Source: CALOCN01 sp942491735
GTDB lineage: Bacteria; Eisenbacteria; RBG-16-71-46; JABDJR01
NCBI GenBank assembly: GCA_942491735.1
Contig: CALOCN010000014.1
Span: forward strand, 3,224,001-3,288,000
Direction: 5' to 3'
DNA: 64,000 nt
The position numbers and the translations under genes were made by a program. The notes beneath the pieces were generated by a model. It searched no databases, was not told the origin of the DNA, and was given only the letters and a program-made list of their open reading frames with translations. Shown here piece after piece: positions 16,370-25,342 of the stretch. Within the stretch, counting starts at the first letter, position 1. Each line of letters begins with the position of its first letter.

Positions 16370-17160
16370 GACACCACGGCCCGGAAGGCGTCCACCACGG
16401 CGCGCAGGCGGTCCGGATCGACCGGGTTTCGCCAATCCCCCGCTTCCTTGAAGTCGGATCCGACGATCAGCACGTCCGCACGCGGGGCGTAGATCCCCAC
16501 GTTGTCGCACGTCACCCCGGATCCCACGACCCGGCGTGCGTCCAGTCCGGCCAACGACTCCAGCTCGCCCGGATCGGTCGCAAGGCCGGTGTGGGCGCCG
16601 GTGACCACCACTCCGTCGGCGCCGCAGAACACCGCGCCGTCGGCCAGGGTGCGCGTATCGAGGTCGCCGGTCACCGCATGGGATCCGTGCTTCTTCTTCA
16701 CGTCGGCCCAGATCTCCACAGGGTCGGCGCGCAGGTGAGCGCGCCGACGGATCAGTTCACCCGCGTCCGCCTCGATCCAGCCCTCATCCGCGACGTGGGC
16801 GTAGGCGAAGCCCTCCACCCGGATGAAGTCGAGACCACAGGCCACCGCGGTCTCGAGCGCGGCCCGGTTGGCCCCGGCGAGGATCTGGATCCCCAGCGGG
16901 CGATCCCACGCACCCCGCACCGCGGCGGCGACCCGGGCCATGGCGGCCACGGTTCCGGCCTCGGGAGAACGGTTGAGGTAGGGCGCGTCATGGGTATTCT
17001 CGATGATCAGCGCGTCCACACCGGCCTCGGTGAAGAGACGGGTCTCGGCCAGGGCCCGATCCAGAACCGGTTGCATGTCCCCTCCCCAGCCCGCGCTTCC
17101 GGGAAGCGGCAGGAGGTGGACACAGGCGACGAACAGGCAGCGATCATGGGGAATCCGCAT
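16366..17160 (-). CDS. BtpA/SgcQ family TIM-barrel protein
   Basis: 264 aa. BtpA was named for its role in photosystem I biogenesis in cyanobacteria; SgcQ in E. coli sits in a putative sugar operon. The catalytic role is unsettled. Visible signatures are CVHLLPLPGSAGWGG near the N-terminus, ALIIENTHDAPY, GIQILAGA, FIRVEGFAYAHV, DVKKKHGSH and a phosphate-binding-like C-terminal VVGSGVTCDNV and VLIVGSDFK. ATG 17158-17160 gives the usual N-terminus. Co-translation with a PfkB kinase supports a role in sugar-phosphate or nucleoside metabolism; that is inference. A 7-bp inverted repeat lies upstream (17175-17199). Confidence 0.85.
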   Translation of the reverse strand: MRIPHDRCLFVACVHLLPLPGSAGWGGDMQPVLDRALAETRLFTEAGVDALIIENTHDAPYLNRSPEAGTVAAMARVAAAVRGAWDRPLGIQILAGANRAALETAVACGLDFIRVEGFAYAHVADEGWIEADAGELIRRRAHLRADPVEIWADVKKKHGSHAVTGDLDTRTLADGAVFCGADGVVVTGAHTGLATDPGELESLAGLDARRVVGSGVTCDNVGIYAPRADVLIVGSDFKEAGDWRNPVDPDRLRAVVDAFRAVVS

Positions 17161-17174
17161 CGCGAAACCATAGC

Positions 17175-17199
17175 AGAGCGCCCCCCCGCCCCGCGCTCT
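17175..17199. repeat. Inverted repeat between divergent genes
   Basis: AGAGCGC (17175-17181) and GCGCTCT (17193-17199) form a perfect 7-bp inverted repeat with a C-rich centre, between the divergent BtpA-family gene and the membrane protein gene at 17235. It could be an operator or a leader hairpin. Confidence 0.35.
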
Positions 17200-17234
17200 G
17201 TTCACCGCGTGGACCTCGGGCTAAGCTCGACGGC

Positions 17235-18839
17235 GTGACGCCGACCCCGACTCCCGTCGTAACGCCCCATCCCCCGGCCCCCACGCGCGGTCCCGGCCTC
17301 GTCGGAGGGTGCGCCATCCTGTTGCTGCTCGCGCTGTATGCCCTCACCTGGTCCCGGGTGAACCAGGTCGACGCGCTGCACTATTTCGAGAACATCCGTC
17401 GCGGCGACCTGGCCGCGTTGATCCACCCCCACCATCTGGTGTTCGAGCTGGTTCAGGCAGGGTGGGTCGCGGCCTGGAACGCGGTGGGGCTGCCCGACTC
17501 CATCGAGACCGCGACCAAGACCCTGAGTTTCCTCGGATCGCTGCTCGCGCTGCTCGTGTTCGGCGCCACGGTGCGGCGACACTTCGGAGGCAGGGTCGGC
17601 CTCCTGCTCCTGCTCCTCTTCGGGACGACCTACGGCACGTGGCACATGGCGACCGAGGCCGAGCCCCCGATCTGGTTCCTCCTCTTCTCGGCCTGGAACC
17701 TGGCCCTCCTGGCCGGGCTGCTCAAGCGGCCGCTCACCCCCCGGGACGGCCTGGTGCTGGGACTGGTCAACTCGGCCGGCATGCTCTTCCACCAGGAACT
17801 CGTGCTGACCGTGCCGTTCACCCTCGCCGTGATGTGGATCCGGGGCGGCGGGGCGGTGCGATGGCGGGCGCTGGGTCTCTACGCCGTGACCGGGATCGTC
17901 TGCGTGGCCATCCCCTACGTTCTTCTGGGGCTGCGCGCGGCCGAGGCCCAGGGGGAACCGGGGTTGCTCCCCTGGCTCACCGCCTACTCGCACCGGTTCG
18001 AAGGGGAGTACGGCCGTTTCCACCCCGACACGCTGCGCTACGCGGTTCAGGGGTTCCTGGGGACCTGGCTGGGCGGAAGCGCGCTCAAACCCTACCTTGC
18101 CGCAGGCGCTCCGCGGGACGCGGGGTTCCTGCGCGCGGCGGCACCGTTCCTGCTGCTGGCGGTCGGGCTGGGATTCCTTCTCGTTCGCTCCCTTTGGGCT
18201 TCGGTGTCCAAGGCCCAGCGAAGCACGTTCTGGATGCTGGCCCTATGGACCCTGGTCTACGGAGGCGCTGCGGTGTGGTGGATGCCGGAGAACCGGAGCT
18301 TCTGGATTCCGGTCCTACCCAGCCTCGTCCTCCTCATGGGCTACGGGATGGTCACCGATCGCCGGGGGCCCGGGCGTGGCCCGCTCGCGGTGGCGGTCGG
18401 GCTCATCGGCGTGCTCGTGGCCGGGAACCTCTCCGGCGGCATTCTCACAAAGCATCAGCACCAGGACCGGATGCAGCCCCTCCACGTGGGTCTCGATCCC
18501 ATCATCACCGCGCGGGACTTCCTCGTGATTACCCATGACCGTGTCTGGCTGGTGGTGCAGCACCATCGTCCGGAGTACCCGGCACGGGGGCTCTTTGTCG
18601 GGGGGCGGTTGGGCCGGGATGAAGACTGGTTGGCTGCGGCGGCCGAGGCCCTGGTCGTCCTGCGCCAGGGCGGACGGGTGTTCGTCGACGACACCCTCGC
18701 CGACCCGCTCCTGGATCGCATGCGGGAACAGGGGTTCGATCCCGCGACCGAACCCCTGCAGGTAACCGATCTGTTCGGCTTCGGGGACTCCGAGCGGGCC
18801 GACGACCGGCGCCGGTTGCTCGCCTGGTCCCTCGACTAG
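17235..18839 (+). CDS. Multi-span membrane protein, GT-C glycosyltransferase-like
   Basis: 534 aa with about 10 hydrophobic spans between residues 22 and 400 and a soluble C-terminal part of about 130 residues. The first loop has VDALHYFENIRRGD and HPHHLVFE, reminiscent of the acidic first loop of GT-C enzymes, but no family can be claimed. GTG 17235 is the start; a clear ribosome-binding site is lacking. The C-terminal segment (EALVVLRQGGRVFVDD, LLDRMREQGFDP) looks like a small alpha/beta domain as found at the C-terminus of sugar-transferring membrane proteins. Function unknown. Confidence 0.7.
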   Translation: MTPTPTPVVTPHPPAPTRGPGLVGGCAILLLLALYALTWSRVNQVDALHYFENIRRGDLAALIHPHHLVFELVQAGWVAAWNAVGLPDSIETATKTLSFLGSLLALLVFGATVRRHFGGRVGLLLLLLFGTTYGTWHMATEAEPPIWFLLFSAWNLALLAGLLKRPLTPRDGLVLGLVNSAGMLFHQELVLTVPFTLAVMWIRGGGAVRWRALGLYAVTGIVCVAIPYVLLGLRAAEAQGEPGLLPWLTAYSHRFEGEYGRFHPDTLRYAVQGFLGTWLGGSALKPYLAAGAPRDAGFLRAAAPFLLLAVGLGFLLVRSLWASVSKAQRSTFWMLALWTLVYGGAAVWWMPENRSFWIPVLPSLVLLMGYGMVTDRRGPGRGPLAVAVGLIGVLVAGNLSGGILTKHQHQDRMQPLHVGLDPIITARDFLVITHDRVWLVVQHHRPEYPARGLFVGGRLGRDEDWLAAAAEALVVLRQGGRVFVDDTLADPLLDRMREQGFDPATEPLQVTDLFGFGDSERADDRRRLLAWSLD

Positions 18840-18842
18840 CCG

Positions 18843-19634
18843 CTAACCGGGAAGATTGAGCTTGATCGCGCTGATGCGTGCTCCGGACGGATCACTGACC
18901 AGGGTGAAGGTTCCCACGTCGCCCGGGATCTCCGTAGGGGGCACCAGGACCTTGCCCCCGCTGGCCGTCGCGGTCTCCGCTGCCTTGGCCGCGTCGTCCA
19001 CCGTCACGTAGCTGCTCCAGTGCGAAGGGATGTCCCCCCACTCCTTGCTGAGCGGCATCATGCCGGCAAAGGACTGGACCCCCCGGGTGAACTCGGTGTA
19101 TCCGCCGCCCGGCACGTTCGGGTTCGCCTTGGATCCCCAGCCGAAGAGATCGGTGTAGAACTTCCCCGCCGCATCGGGATTGCTGGTGATGACCTCGCGC
19201 CAGCAGAACCCCCCGTGGCGGCCTTCCATGTCCGCCGCCGCACCGGGGTGTTCGCTGCCGCGGAAGAGCTGGAACATTGCCCCGGTGGGGTCCGCGCACA
19301 CCGCGATGCGTCCTACCCCGGGTACATCACAGGGGTCCGCGATCACCGACCCGCCGCGTTCCTTCACCTTGCCGGCAAAGGCGTCGACATCGTCGGCCCA
19401 CATGTAGACCGCCCAGTTGGGAGGCATGCCGGGATGGCATTCCTCGGTCAACTCGAACAGACCGGCCACGTCCTTGTCGTCCACCTTGAAAAGGGTATAG
19501 GTACCCGGCATGCCTTCGGGCATGGGGACGTCCACCGCGGCCCAGCCGAACATCGCCGAATAGAACTTCTTGGCCGCGGCCACGTCCTGAGTACCGCACT
19601 CGTTCCAACAAAAATCACCGTTCTGGAAGGCCAT
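18843..19634 (-). CDS. Two-domain VOC (glyoxalase/bleomycin resistance-like) protein
   Basis: 263 aa made of two tandem VOC modules (about 1-125 and 135-260), each starting with a F(C/Y)W(N/R)E segment: GDFCWNEC and GGFCWREV. Both have KFY...LFGW/MFGW helices and a closing ADPTGA or SDPSGA strand. Similar proteins are annotated as glyoxalase-like or CFP30B-like; none has a well-proven substrate. ATG 19632-19634 follows AAAGGAG. Convergent with the membrane protein gene, 3 bp between stops. Confidence 0.88.
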   Translation of the reverse strand: MAFQNGDFCWNECGTQDVAAAKKFYSAMFGWAAVDVPMPEGMPGTYTLFKVDDKDVAGLFELTEECHPGMPPNWAVYMWADDVDAFAGKVKERGGSVIADPCDVPGVGRIAVCADPTGAMFQLFRGSEHPGAAADMEGRHGGFCWREVITSNPDAAGKFYTDLFGWGSKANPNVPGGGYTEFTRGVQSFAGMMPLSKEWGDIPSHWSSYVTVDDAAKAAETATASGGKVLVPPTEIPGDVGTFTLVSDPSGARISAIKLNLPG

Positions 19635-19690
19635 GGAGGGCTCCTTTGCTGGGGTCTATCGGGAGGGGGCCCGACTCGGCAAGGAAGAAC

Positions 19691-19709
19691 GGGGAGGAGT
19701 CGCCTCCCC
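19691..19709 (-). terminator. Terminator-like hairpin after pmbA
   Basis: GGGGAGG (19691-19697) and CCTCCCC (19703-19709) form a 7-bp GC stem with a 5-nt loop about 27 nt beyond the pmbA stop; flanking AACG/CGTT can extend it with a bulge. There is no U tract. Confidence 0.4.
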
Positions 19710-19735
19710 CCCGTTCGTTGGTCGAGGGTCCGGAA

Positions 19736-21061
19736 TCAGGCGCCCGAGACGCTCACTCCGTCGAACACCATGCAGGGAGAGCGCATGGAACTGAACGGAT
19801 TGGGATCGTTGCCCAGGCCGACCAGGGTCTTCCAGAACTCCAGGTGATTCCCGGCGATGTTCAGCTCCGACACCGGCTTCACGATCTCGCCGTCCTCGAA
19901 GTAGAACCCCTGGATCCCCGCGGAGAAGTCCCCGGTGGAGCTGTTGGAGTTGCCGCCGATGAACCCGGTAATGAGGACCCCGCGACCGAGTTCCTTCATC
20001 CACTCGCCCTGGTCCTTGTCCCCGAGCGCGAACACCGCGTTGCTGGGCCCGCCGGTGGTGGCCGGTCTGCCCAGCTTCCGACCATAGTAGGTGTCGATGT
20101 AGTAGTTGCGCAGGATCCCCTTCTCGATCACCGGCATCCGCCTGGCGCTAAGACCCTCGCCGTCATAGAGACGGGAGCCCTGTCCCTTCTTCACGAAGGG
20201 ATCGTCGGTGATGGTGAGAACAGGCGAGGCAATCTGGGTGCCCTCGAGTCCCTCGAAGAAGGAACTCTTCTGCTGCAGGTTGCGACCGCTGAGTCCCGCC
20301 CCCAGCCAACGCAGGAGTCGGCCGGTGGTGTTGTTCTCCACGATGATCGCCATGGTGTCGGTCTTGATCTTGTCGGCTCCCACCCGGCCCAGGGCGCGCG
20401 AGGCAGCCTTGCCGCCGATCATCGCCGGATCGGCGATGAACTCCCGGCTGGAGCCCCCCTGCCACCACCAGGAAGCGGGACGCTTGTCCCCTTCATCCTT
20501 GGCCGTGACCTCGGCTCCGGTCCAGAACGCGGTCTGCTCGGTCATGCCCTCGAACCCGTTGCTCGACACGGTGGCCGAGCGGGACTGGGAGTCGTAGTAA
20601 CCGGCCGTAGCTGAGATGATCCGGTCCCCCCCGGCGTCCAACGCGGCCGCTTCCACCCGCTTGGCCACGTCGTGCCGGGTTTCCGCCTCGACCTTGGCAT
20701 AGGAGGAATCGACCAGTTCCAAATCCACGTCCTTGCGCCCCTCGTAGTAGCTGGGCTCGGGCAGACGCCGATGCTCGTCCTCGGTCAGGTACCGGGTCAT
20801 GGCCACCGATTCCTGGATGAACGGGGTCAATCCGTCCTTGCGCAGGTCGCTGGTGCGATGCGAGGAGTACTTGCCGTTGATGTACAGCGACAGGCTGAGA
20901 CCGTTGGTGGTCGCCTCCTCGAGCTTCTCGATGCGTCGTTCGCGGTACTCCAGGCTCACATAGCGCTGGAAATCGACCGAGGCCCGGGCTTCGTCCGCTC
21001 CCGCCTTGATCGCCGCCTCGGTGGCCCATCGGGCCAGATCCATCTGTTTGTCGTTTGCCAT
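19736..21061 (-). CDS. pmbA: TldE/PmbA family protein, partner of TldD
   Basis: 441 aa. TldD and TldE (PmbA) form a heterodimeric metalloprotease that degrades unfolded peptides and matures some RiPPs; TldE lacks the metal site and shapes the cavity. Consistent with that, no HExxxH is present. Family segments include LYINGKYSSHRTSDL, TLLENN-like IVENNTTGRLLRW, GRPATTGGPSNAV and FIGGNSNSSTGDFSAGIQGFYF. No signal peptide is visible, unlike TldD. ATG 21059-21061 lies 9 bp after the tldD stop, so the pair is one operon. Confidence 0.92.
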   Translation of the reverse strand: MANDKQMDLARWATEAAIKAGADEARASVDFQRYVSLEYRERRIEKLEEATTNGLSLSLYINGKYSSHRTSDLRKDGLTPFIQESVAMTRYLTEDEHRRLPEPSYYEGRKDVDLELVDSSYAKVEAETRHDVAKRVEAAALDAGGDRIISATAGYYDSQSRSATVSSNGFEGMTEQTAFWTGAEVTAKDEGDKRPASWWWQGGSSREFIADPAMIGGKAASRALGRVGADKIKTDTMAIIVENNTTGRLLRWLGAGLSGRNLQQKSSFFEGLEGTQIASPVLTITDDPFVKKGQGSRLYDGEGLSARRMPVIEKGILRNYYIDTYYGRKLGRPATTGGPSNAVFALGDKDQGEWMKELGRGVLITGFIGGNSNSSTGDFSAGIQGFYFEDGEIVKPVSELNIAGNHLEFWKTLVGLGNDPNPFSSMRSPCMVFDGVSVSGA

Positions 21062-21070
21062 TTCGCCCCC

Positions 21071-22645
21071 CTAGCTCCGCGTTCCGTCGACGCCGCCCAC
21101 GGTGACCGAACCGTCGATGCGCACCGTGGGGAGCCCCTGGCTCACCGGGACGCTCTGACCGTTCTTGCCGCAGGTCCAGCCGCCGATCGAGATCTTGAGA
21201 TCGTCGCCCACCATCGATACCTGCTCGAGCGCCTTGGGCCCGTTGCCGATGATGTTGACGTCCTTGATCGGCTTGGTGAGTTCGCCCCCCTCGATGAGGT
21301 ACCCGGAGCTGACGTAGAAGGAGAAGTCCCCCGCCCCGATCTCCACCTGGCCGTTGCTGAAGTCCTGGCAGAAGATCCCCTTGTCCACCGACTTGATGAT
21401 CTCTTCCCGGGTGTTCGGCCCGTTCTCCATGTAGGTGTTGCGCATCCGGGGCATCACCGAATGACGGAACGACTGGCGCCGTCCGCTGCCGGTGGGCTCC
21501 ACGCCGTAGTGCTTGGCACTGATCCGGTCGTGGAGGTAGGTGCGCAGGATCCCGTTCTCGACCAGCACCGTGTGCTCGCTCGGGTTCCCCTCGTCGTCGA
21601 TGTTGATGGAACCCCGCTTGTTGGGGTTGGTCCCGCTGTCGATCACGGTCACGTTCTTGTTCGCGACGGGGCGCCCGATCATCTCGGAATAGATGGACAC
21701 GCCCTTGCGATTGAAATCGGCCTCCATGCCATGGCCGATCGCCTCGTGCAGCAGGATTCCCGAATCGCCGGCGCCCAGCACCACCGTCATTTCCCCTGCG
21801 GGGGGCGTGACCGCCTCGAAAAGCCGGACCGTGCGATCCACCGCGTTGTCGGCGATCTCCTGGACGGTCGCGTCCGTGTAGTGGTTGATGTCGTCTCGTC
21901 CGGCCAGGTTGAACCCGCCCCGCTCGCGACGACCGTTCTGCTCCGCCACCACGCTGGCCCCGATGGAGGACTGCGGTTGGTAGTCCTCGACGGCAAGCCC
22001 GTCCGAGGTCACCACCATGATCCGCCCGGTGGAGTCCGAGAACCGCAGGTTCGCCTTGCGCACCCGCTGGTCCTTGGCAAAGATCTTCTCGTTGATGGTT
22101 TCCAGGAAGGGGATCTTGCGGTCCACCCCCACATCGGTCCAGGCGGTCTCGATGGGGTAGTAGTTCGCGTGCCCCGCCACCTTGAAGGCCTCCGGAGCGC
22201 GACCGGCCTGGCCGTTGGCGATCGAGGCCGCGGTCTGGGCCGCCTTCACGATCGAGTCCGGGGAAAGGTCCTCGGTGAACGCGAACCCGGTCTGGTCCCC
22301 GACCACCACCCGCACGCCGACCCCGAGATCGACCGACGAATAGGCCCGGTTCACTTCGCCGTCCTCCAGGCCCAGGTAGTTGCCTACCGAGTGCTGGAAG
22401 TAGAGGTCCGCGAACTCGCCTCCCTTGGCCATCGCGGCCTTGAGGGCCCGTCGGATGACGGCCTCGTCCACGCCGAAGCTCTCCGCGAAATAGGTCTGGT
22501 TGAGGTTGTCCGCCACGGTGCTGCCGAGGGTTCCGGCGGGGGCCGCGAACGCCTTCCCCGTATTGAGGAGGAAGGTGGGTACGCAGACCATGCCGAGTCC
22601 GCCGGCGGCACCCTTCAGAAAGGTCCTACGGGTCCATGGACGCAT
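21071..22645 (-). CDS. tldD: TldD family zinc metalloprotease with Tat signal
   Basis: 524 aa. The N-terminus MRPWTRRTFLKGAAGGLG is a twin-arginine signal (consensus S/TRRxFLK) followed by a hydrophobic stretch and a cleavage-like AFAAPA near residue 35. The mature part is a complete TldD with the metal-binding HEAIGH (H300-H305), EADFNRKGVSIYSEMIG and the later Cys-containing GGWTCGKNGQSVPVS. ATG 22643-22645 has GGAGACCTCC upstream and begins the Tat signal. E. coli TldD is cytosolic and unsignalled, so export here is notable. Operon with pmbA. Confidence 0.92.
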   Translation of the reverse strand: MRPWTRRTFLKGAAGGLGMVCVPTFLLNTGKAFAAPAGTLGSTVADNLNQTYFAESFGVDEAVIRRALKAAMAKGGEFADLYFQHSVGNYLGLEDGEVNRAYSSVDLGVGVRVVVGDQTGFAFTEDLSPDSIVKAAQTAASIANGQAGRAPEAFKVAGHANYYPIETAWTDVGVDRKIPFLETINEKIFAKDQRVRKANLRFSDSTGRIMVVTSDGLAVEDYQPQSSIGASVVAEQNGRRERGGFNLAGRDDINHYTDATVQEIADNAVDRTVRLFEAVTPPAGEMTVVLGAGDSGILLHEAIGHGMEADFNRKGVSIYSEMIGRPVANKNVTVIDSGTNPNKRGSINIDDEGNPSEHTVLVENGILRTYLHDRISAKHYGVEPTGSGRRQSFRHSVMPRMRNTYMENGPNTREEIIKSVDKGIFCQDFSNGQVEIGAGDFSFYVSSGYLIEGGELTKPIKDVNIIGNGPKALEQVSMVGDDLKISIGGWTCGKNGQSVPVSQGLPTVRIDGSVTVGGVDGTRS

Positions 22646-22822
22646 GGAGGTCTCCTTGTTTCGACACAAACCGAGGGGGTGGTTCTGGAATCTGGAGACC
22701 CTGGAAGTGAACGAGGAACGGGCCTCCGCAGGGGATGCTAGGAAGTTACCATAGTTCCCCGCAGGATGAGAAGCGCGCTTTCTCGTTGATCAGCAAGACG
22801 TTGCACCGCATAGTCCGGTGGC

Positions 22823-25294
22823 ATGAAACCAGCCCGCGCCGATCTGTGGCCGAGATCCCTGTGGCTCACCATGCTCCAATCCCTGATGGTGTTGCTACCG
22901 TGTCTGGCTTCCCAACCCCTTGCCGCGGGGGAGGTTCGGGAGGCGGTCCTGAAACCGGCGACCGTCCCCTACTATCGGACGCATGTCGAGTGGCAAGGGT
23001 TCACCCCAATCGATGCTCCCGACACCTCACGTCCCATCACGGCCGACCCCAACGGGTGGTTCGAACACGAAGACCTTCTCGACGGCTCCCTGACCGCCCG
23101 GATCGACTCTCCCCGGGACCAGGTCGTCCTGCTCGAGGTGCGTGGGCCCCGTTATGTCGACGTCAACGGCATTCGGCGGGTCGGAAACTTCTATGCCACC
23201 TCCGACACCTGGGAGTCGTGGGAGCCTCGGTTCGACTACGCCCGAATCCCCGTCCGACTCCACACGGACGAGAACACCCTTGTCGCCTACCACAGCCGGA
23301 CCGGTCGCGTCGCGTTGCGGTGGAGCGAACCCAAGGCGCCCCTGCTTCTGAACCTGGACGATGTCACGCTCCCCGACCTGGTGATCGGGGAGCCGGTCGC
23401 CACCTGGGGTGCGGTCACCCTGATCAACGCCACGGACGAACCGGTGGAGAATGCCCTGTTGAGAATTGCCGGTGGCGGCCTCGAGACCACCGTGATCCAG
23501 ATCGGCTATTGGATCCCCTTGGGCATCCGCAAGATCCCCTTTCATCTCCTCGGGCCCGCTCCAACCACCCCGGACCCCCGACACCTCACCATCGAATTGG
23601 TTCGGGGCCAATCCACGGTGGACGCGGGGGAACTGGTGCTCGAGGTGCGCGCCCCGCAGGCAGACCGCAAGCGCACGTTTCGCAGCGAGCTCGACGGAAG
23701 CGTGCAGTACTACAGCCTCCTCCCGGCTTCCGGCCCCGCAACCGGCGAGCCCCGGGGGCTCATCCTGAGCCTGCACGGCGCCGGAGTGGTCGCGACCAAC
23801 CAGACGGCGTCCTACGCGGCCAAGCCGTGGGCGCACCTGGTCGCCCCCACCAACCGGAGACCCTACGGCTGGAACTGGGAAGAGTGGGGGAGACACGACG
23901 CCTTCGAGGCCCTGGCCGACGCCGAGCGGTACCTGAAGGACGTGGACCCCCGCCGGATCTGTCTGACCGGTCACTCCATGGGAGGTCACGGGGTGTGGCA
24001 CCTGGGGTCGTTGTTTCCGGATCGCTTTGCCGCGCTGGGGCCAAGCGCCGGCTGGATCAGCTTCTGGTCCTATCGTTCCCGCGGGGTCGACGCCACCGGG
24101 GATCCCCCGCCGATCCTGGCCGGCACCCTGCCCAGCCGCACCCTGCGCTACACGGAAAACCTCGCCCGGCAGTGTGTCTATGTCCTTCATGGCGAAGCGG
24201 ACGACAACGTGCTGCCCGAGGAGTCGCGGTCCATGGTCGAGGCGCTCCGGGAGGCCCCCTGCTTGACCTACCACGAGCAACCGGAGGCGGGGCATTGGTG
24301 GGACCTGGAAGGCGGAGCCGCGGAATGCGTGGACTGGGAACCCATGATGGAACGCTTCGAGACGAGTCGCTCGCTGCCTCCGGACTCGGTGCGGCACGTC
24401 GTGTTCACCACCCCCTCCCCCGGCGTGTCCGCCTCCTCGGATTGGGTCGAGATCGTCCAACAGCACACCCAGGACACGGTGAGCCGGGTGGATCTCAGCT
24501 TCGTCCCTCCCAACGTCATCGCCGGTCACACCGACAACGTGCGGCTCATGGCGCTGGATCCACCGGTCCCGGCCGGAGTCGACACCCTGCTCGCCCTGAC
24601 CCGTCCCGCCACCTACCTCACCCGCGCCGAGGACGGCCGTTTCTGGGTCCGACAACTCGTCGACACCCACGGCTGGATGAGCACGACCCCTGCGTCCCCC
24701 ACCGTGAAACGCCCCGCACGATACGGGGGGTTCAAGGACGTCCTGCGAAACCAGGTCCTGTTCGTCTACGGCACCGGCGGCTCGGCCCGGGAGCAGGCAT
24801 GGGCCCTGGACAAGGCTCGGTTCGACGCGGAGTTCCTCTGGTACCAGGGCAACTCGGCGGTGCAGGTCGTACCGGATACCCACTACCAACCCTCCCCCGC
24901 CGCGCCCCGCAACGTGGTGCTCTACGGCAACGCCGACACCAACTCGGCCTGGGAAGTCCTGCTGGGCCACAGCCCCCTTCAGGTGCGCGACGGATCGCTG
25001 CGCTTGGGCGATCGGGAGCTGAGCGGGCCCGATCGAGGCGTTCTTCTGGTCTATCCGCGCCAGGGAAGTGACAACGCACTGGTCGGCGTGGTGGGCGGCA
25101 CGGGAATCGCGGGGATGGAGCTCACCGCGAACCGTCCCGCCATGCACCCGGGGTTTCCGTACCCGGATTGGACCATCCTGCGTCCATCCGACTCGTCCCG
25201 GATCATCGAAGGCACCGGATTCTTCGACATGAACTGGACCTACAGCGCTGCACGGGGCGACGCCTACTGGGCTCCGGAGACGCAGGACAAGTGA
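22823..25294 (+). CDS. Secreted alpha/beta hydrolase, prolyl oligopeptidase (S9)-like
   Basis: 823 aa. An N-terminal signal peptide (hydrophobic residues about 14-34, ending LAAGE) is followed by a beta-rich region (40-290). The catalytic domain is next: nucleophile in CLTGHSMGGHG (S about 385), acid probably in HGEADDNV, His in EAGHWWD. The C-terminal third (about 480-823) is another mixed domain with LFVYGTGG and NVVLYGNADTNSAW segments, typical of large secreted peptidase-like proteins. The oxyanion-hole segment is ILSLHGAG. Substrate unknown; peptidase or esterase. A weak promoter TTGATC-17-CATAGT lies just upstream, which would leave almost no leader. Confidence 0.8.
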   Translation: MKPARADLWPRSLWLTMLQSLMVLLPCLASQPLAAGEVREAVLKPATVPYYRTHVEWQGFTPIDAPDTSRPITADPNGWFEHEDLLDGSLTARIDSPRDQVVLLEVRGPRYVDVNGIRRVGNFYATSDTWESWEPRFDYARIPVRLHTDENTLVAYHSRTGRVALRWSEPKAPLLLNLDDVTLPDLVIGEPVATWGAVTLINATDEPVENALLRIAGGGLETTVIQIGYWIPLGIRKIPFHLLGPAPTTPDPRHLTIELVRGQSTVDAGELVLEVRAPQADRKRTFRSELDGSVQYYSLLPASGPATGEPRGLILSLHGAGVVATNQTASYAAKPWAHLVAPTNRRPYGWNWEEWGRHDAFEALADAERYLKDVDPRRICLTGHSMGGHGVWHLGSLFPDRFAALGPSAGWISFWSYRSRGVDATGDPPPILAGTLPSRTLRYTENLARQCVYVLHGEADDNVLPEESRSMVEALREAPCLTYHEQPEAGHWWDLEGGAAECVDWEPMMERFETSRSLPPDSVRHVVFTTPSPGVSASSDWVEIVQQHTQDTVSRVDLSFVPPNVIAGHTDNVRLMALDPPVPAGVDTLLALTRPATYLTRAEDGRFWVRQLVDTHGWMSTTPASPTVKRPARYGGFKDVLRNQVLFVYGTGGSAREQAWALDKARFDAEFLWYQGNSAVQVVPDTHYQPSPAAPRNVVLYGNADTNSAWEVLLGHSPLQVRDGSLRLGDRELSGPDRGVLLVYPRQGSDNALVGVVGGTGIAGMELTANRPAMHPGFPYPDWTILRPSDSSRIIEGTGFFDMNWTYSAARGDAYWAPETQDK

Positions 25295-25342
25295 CGGCGA
25301 GCCGACGCACGGCGCCAACCCTTTGTTATCATCCCGCTTGAG

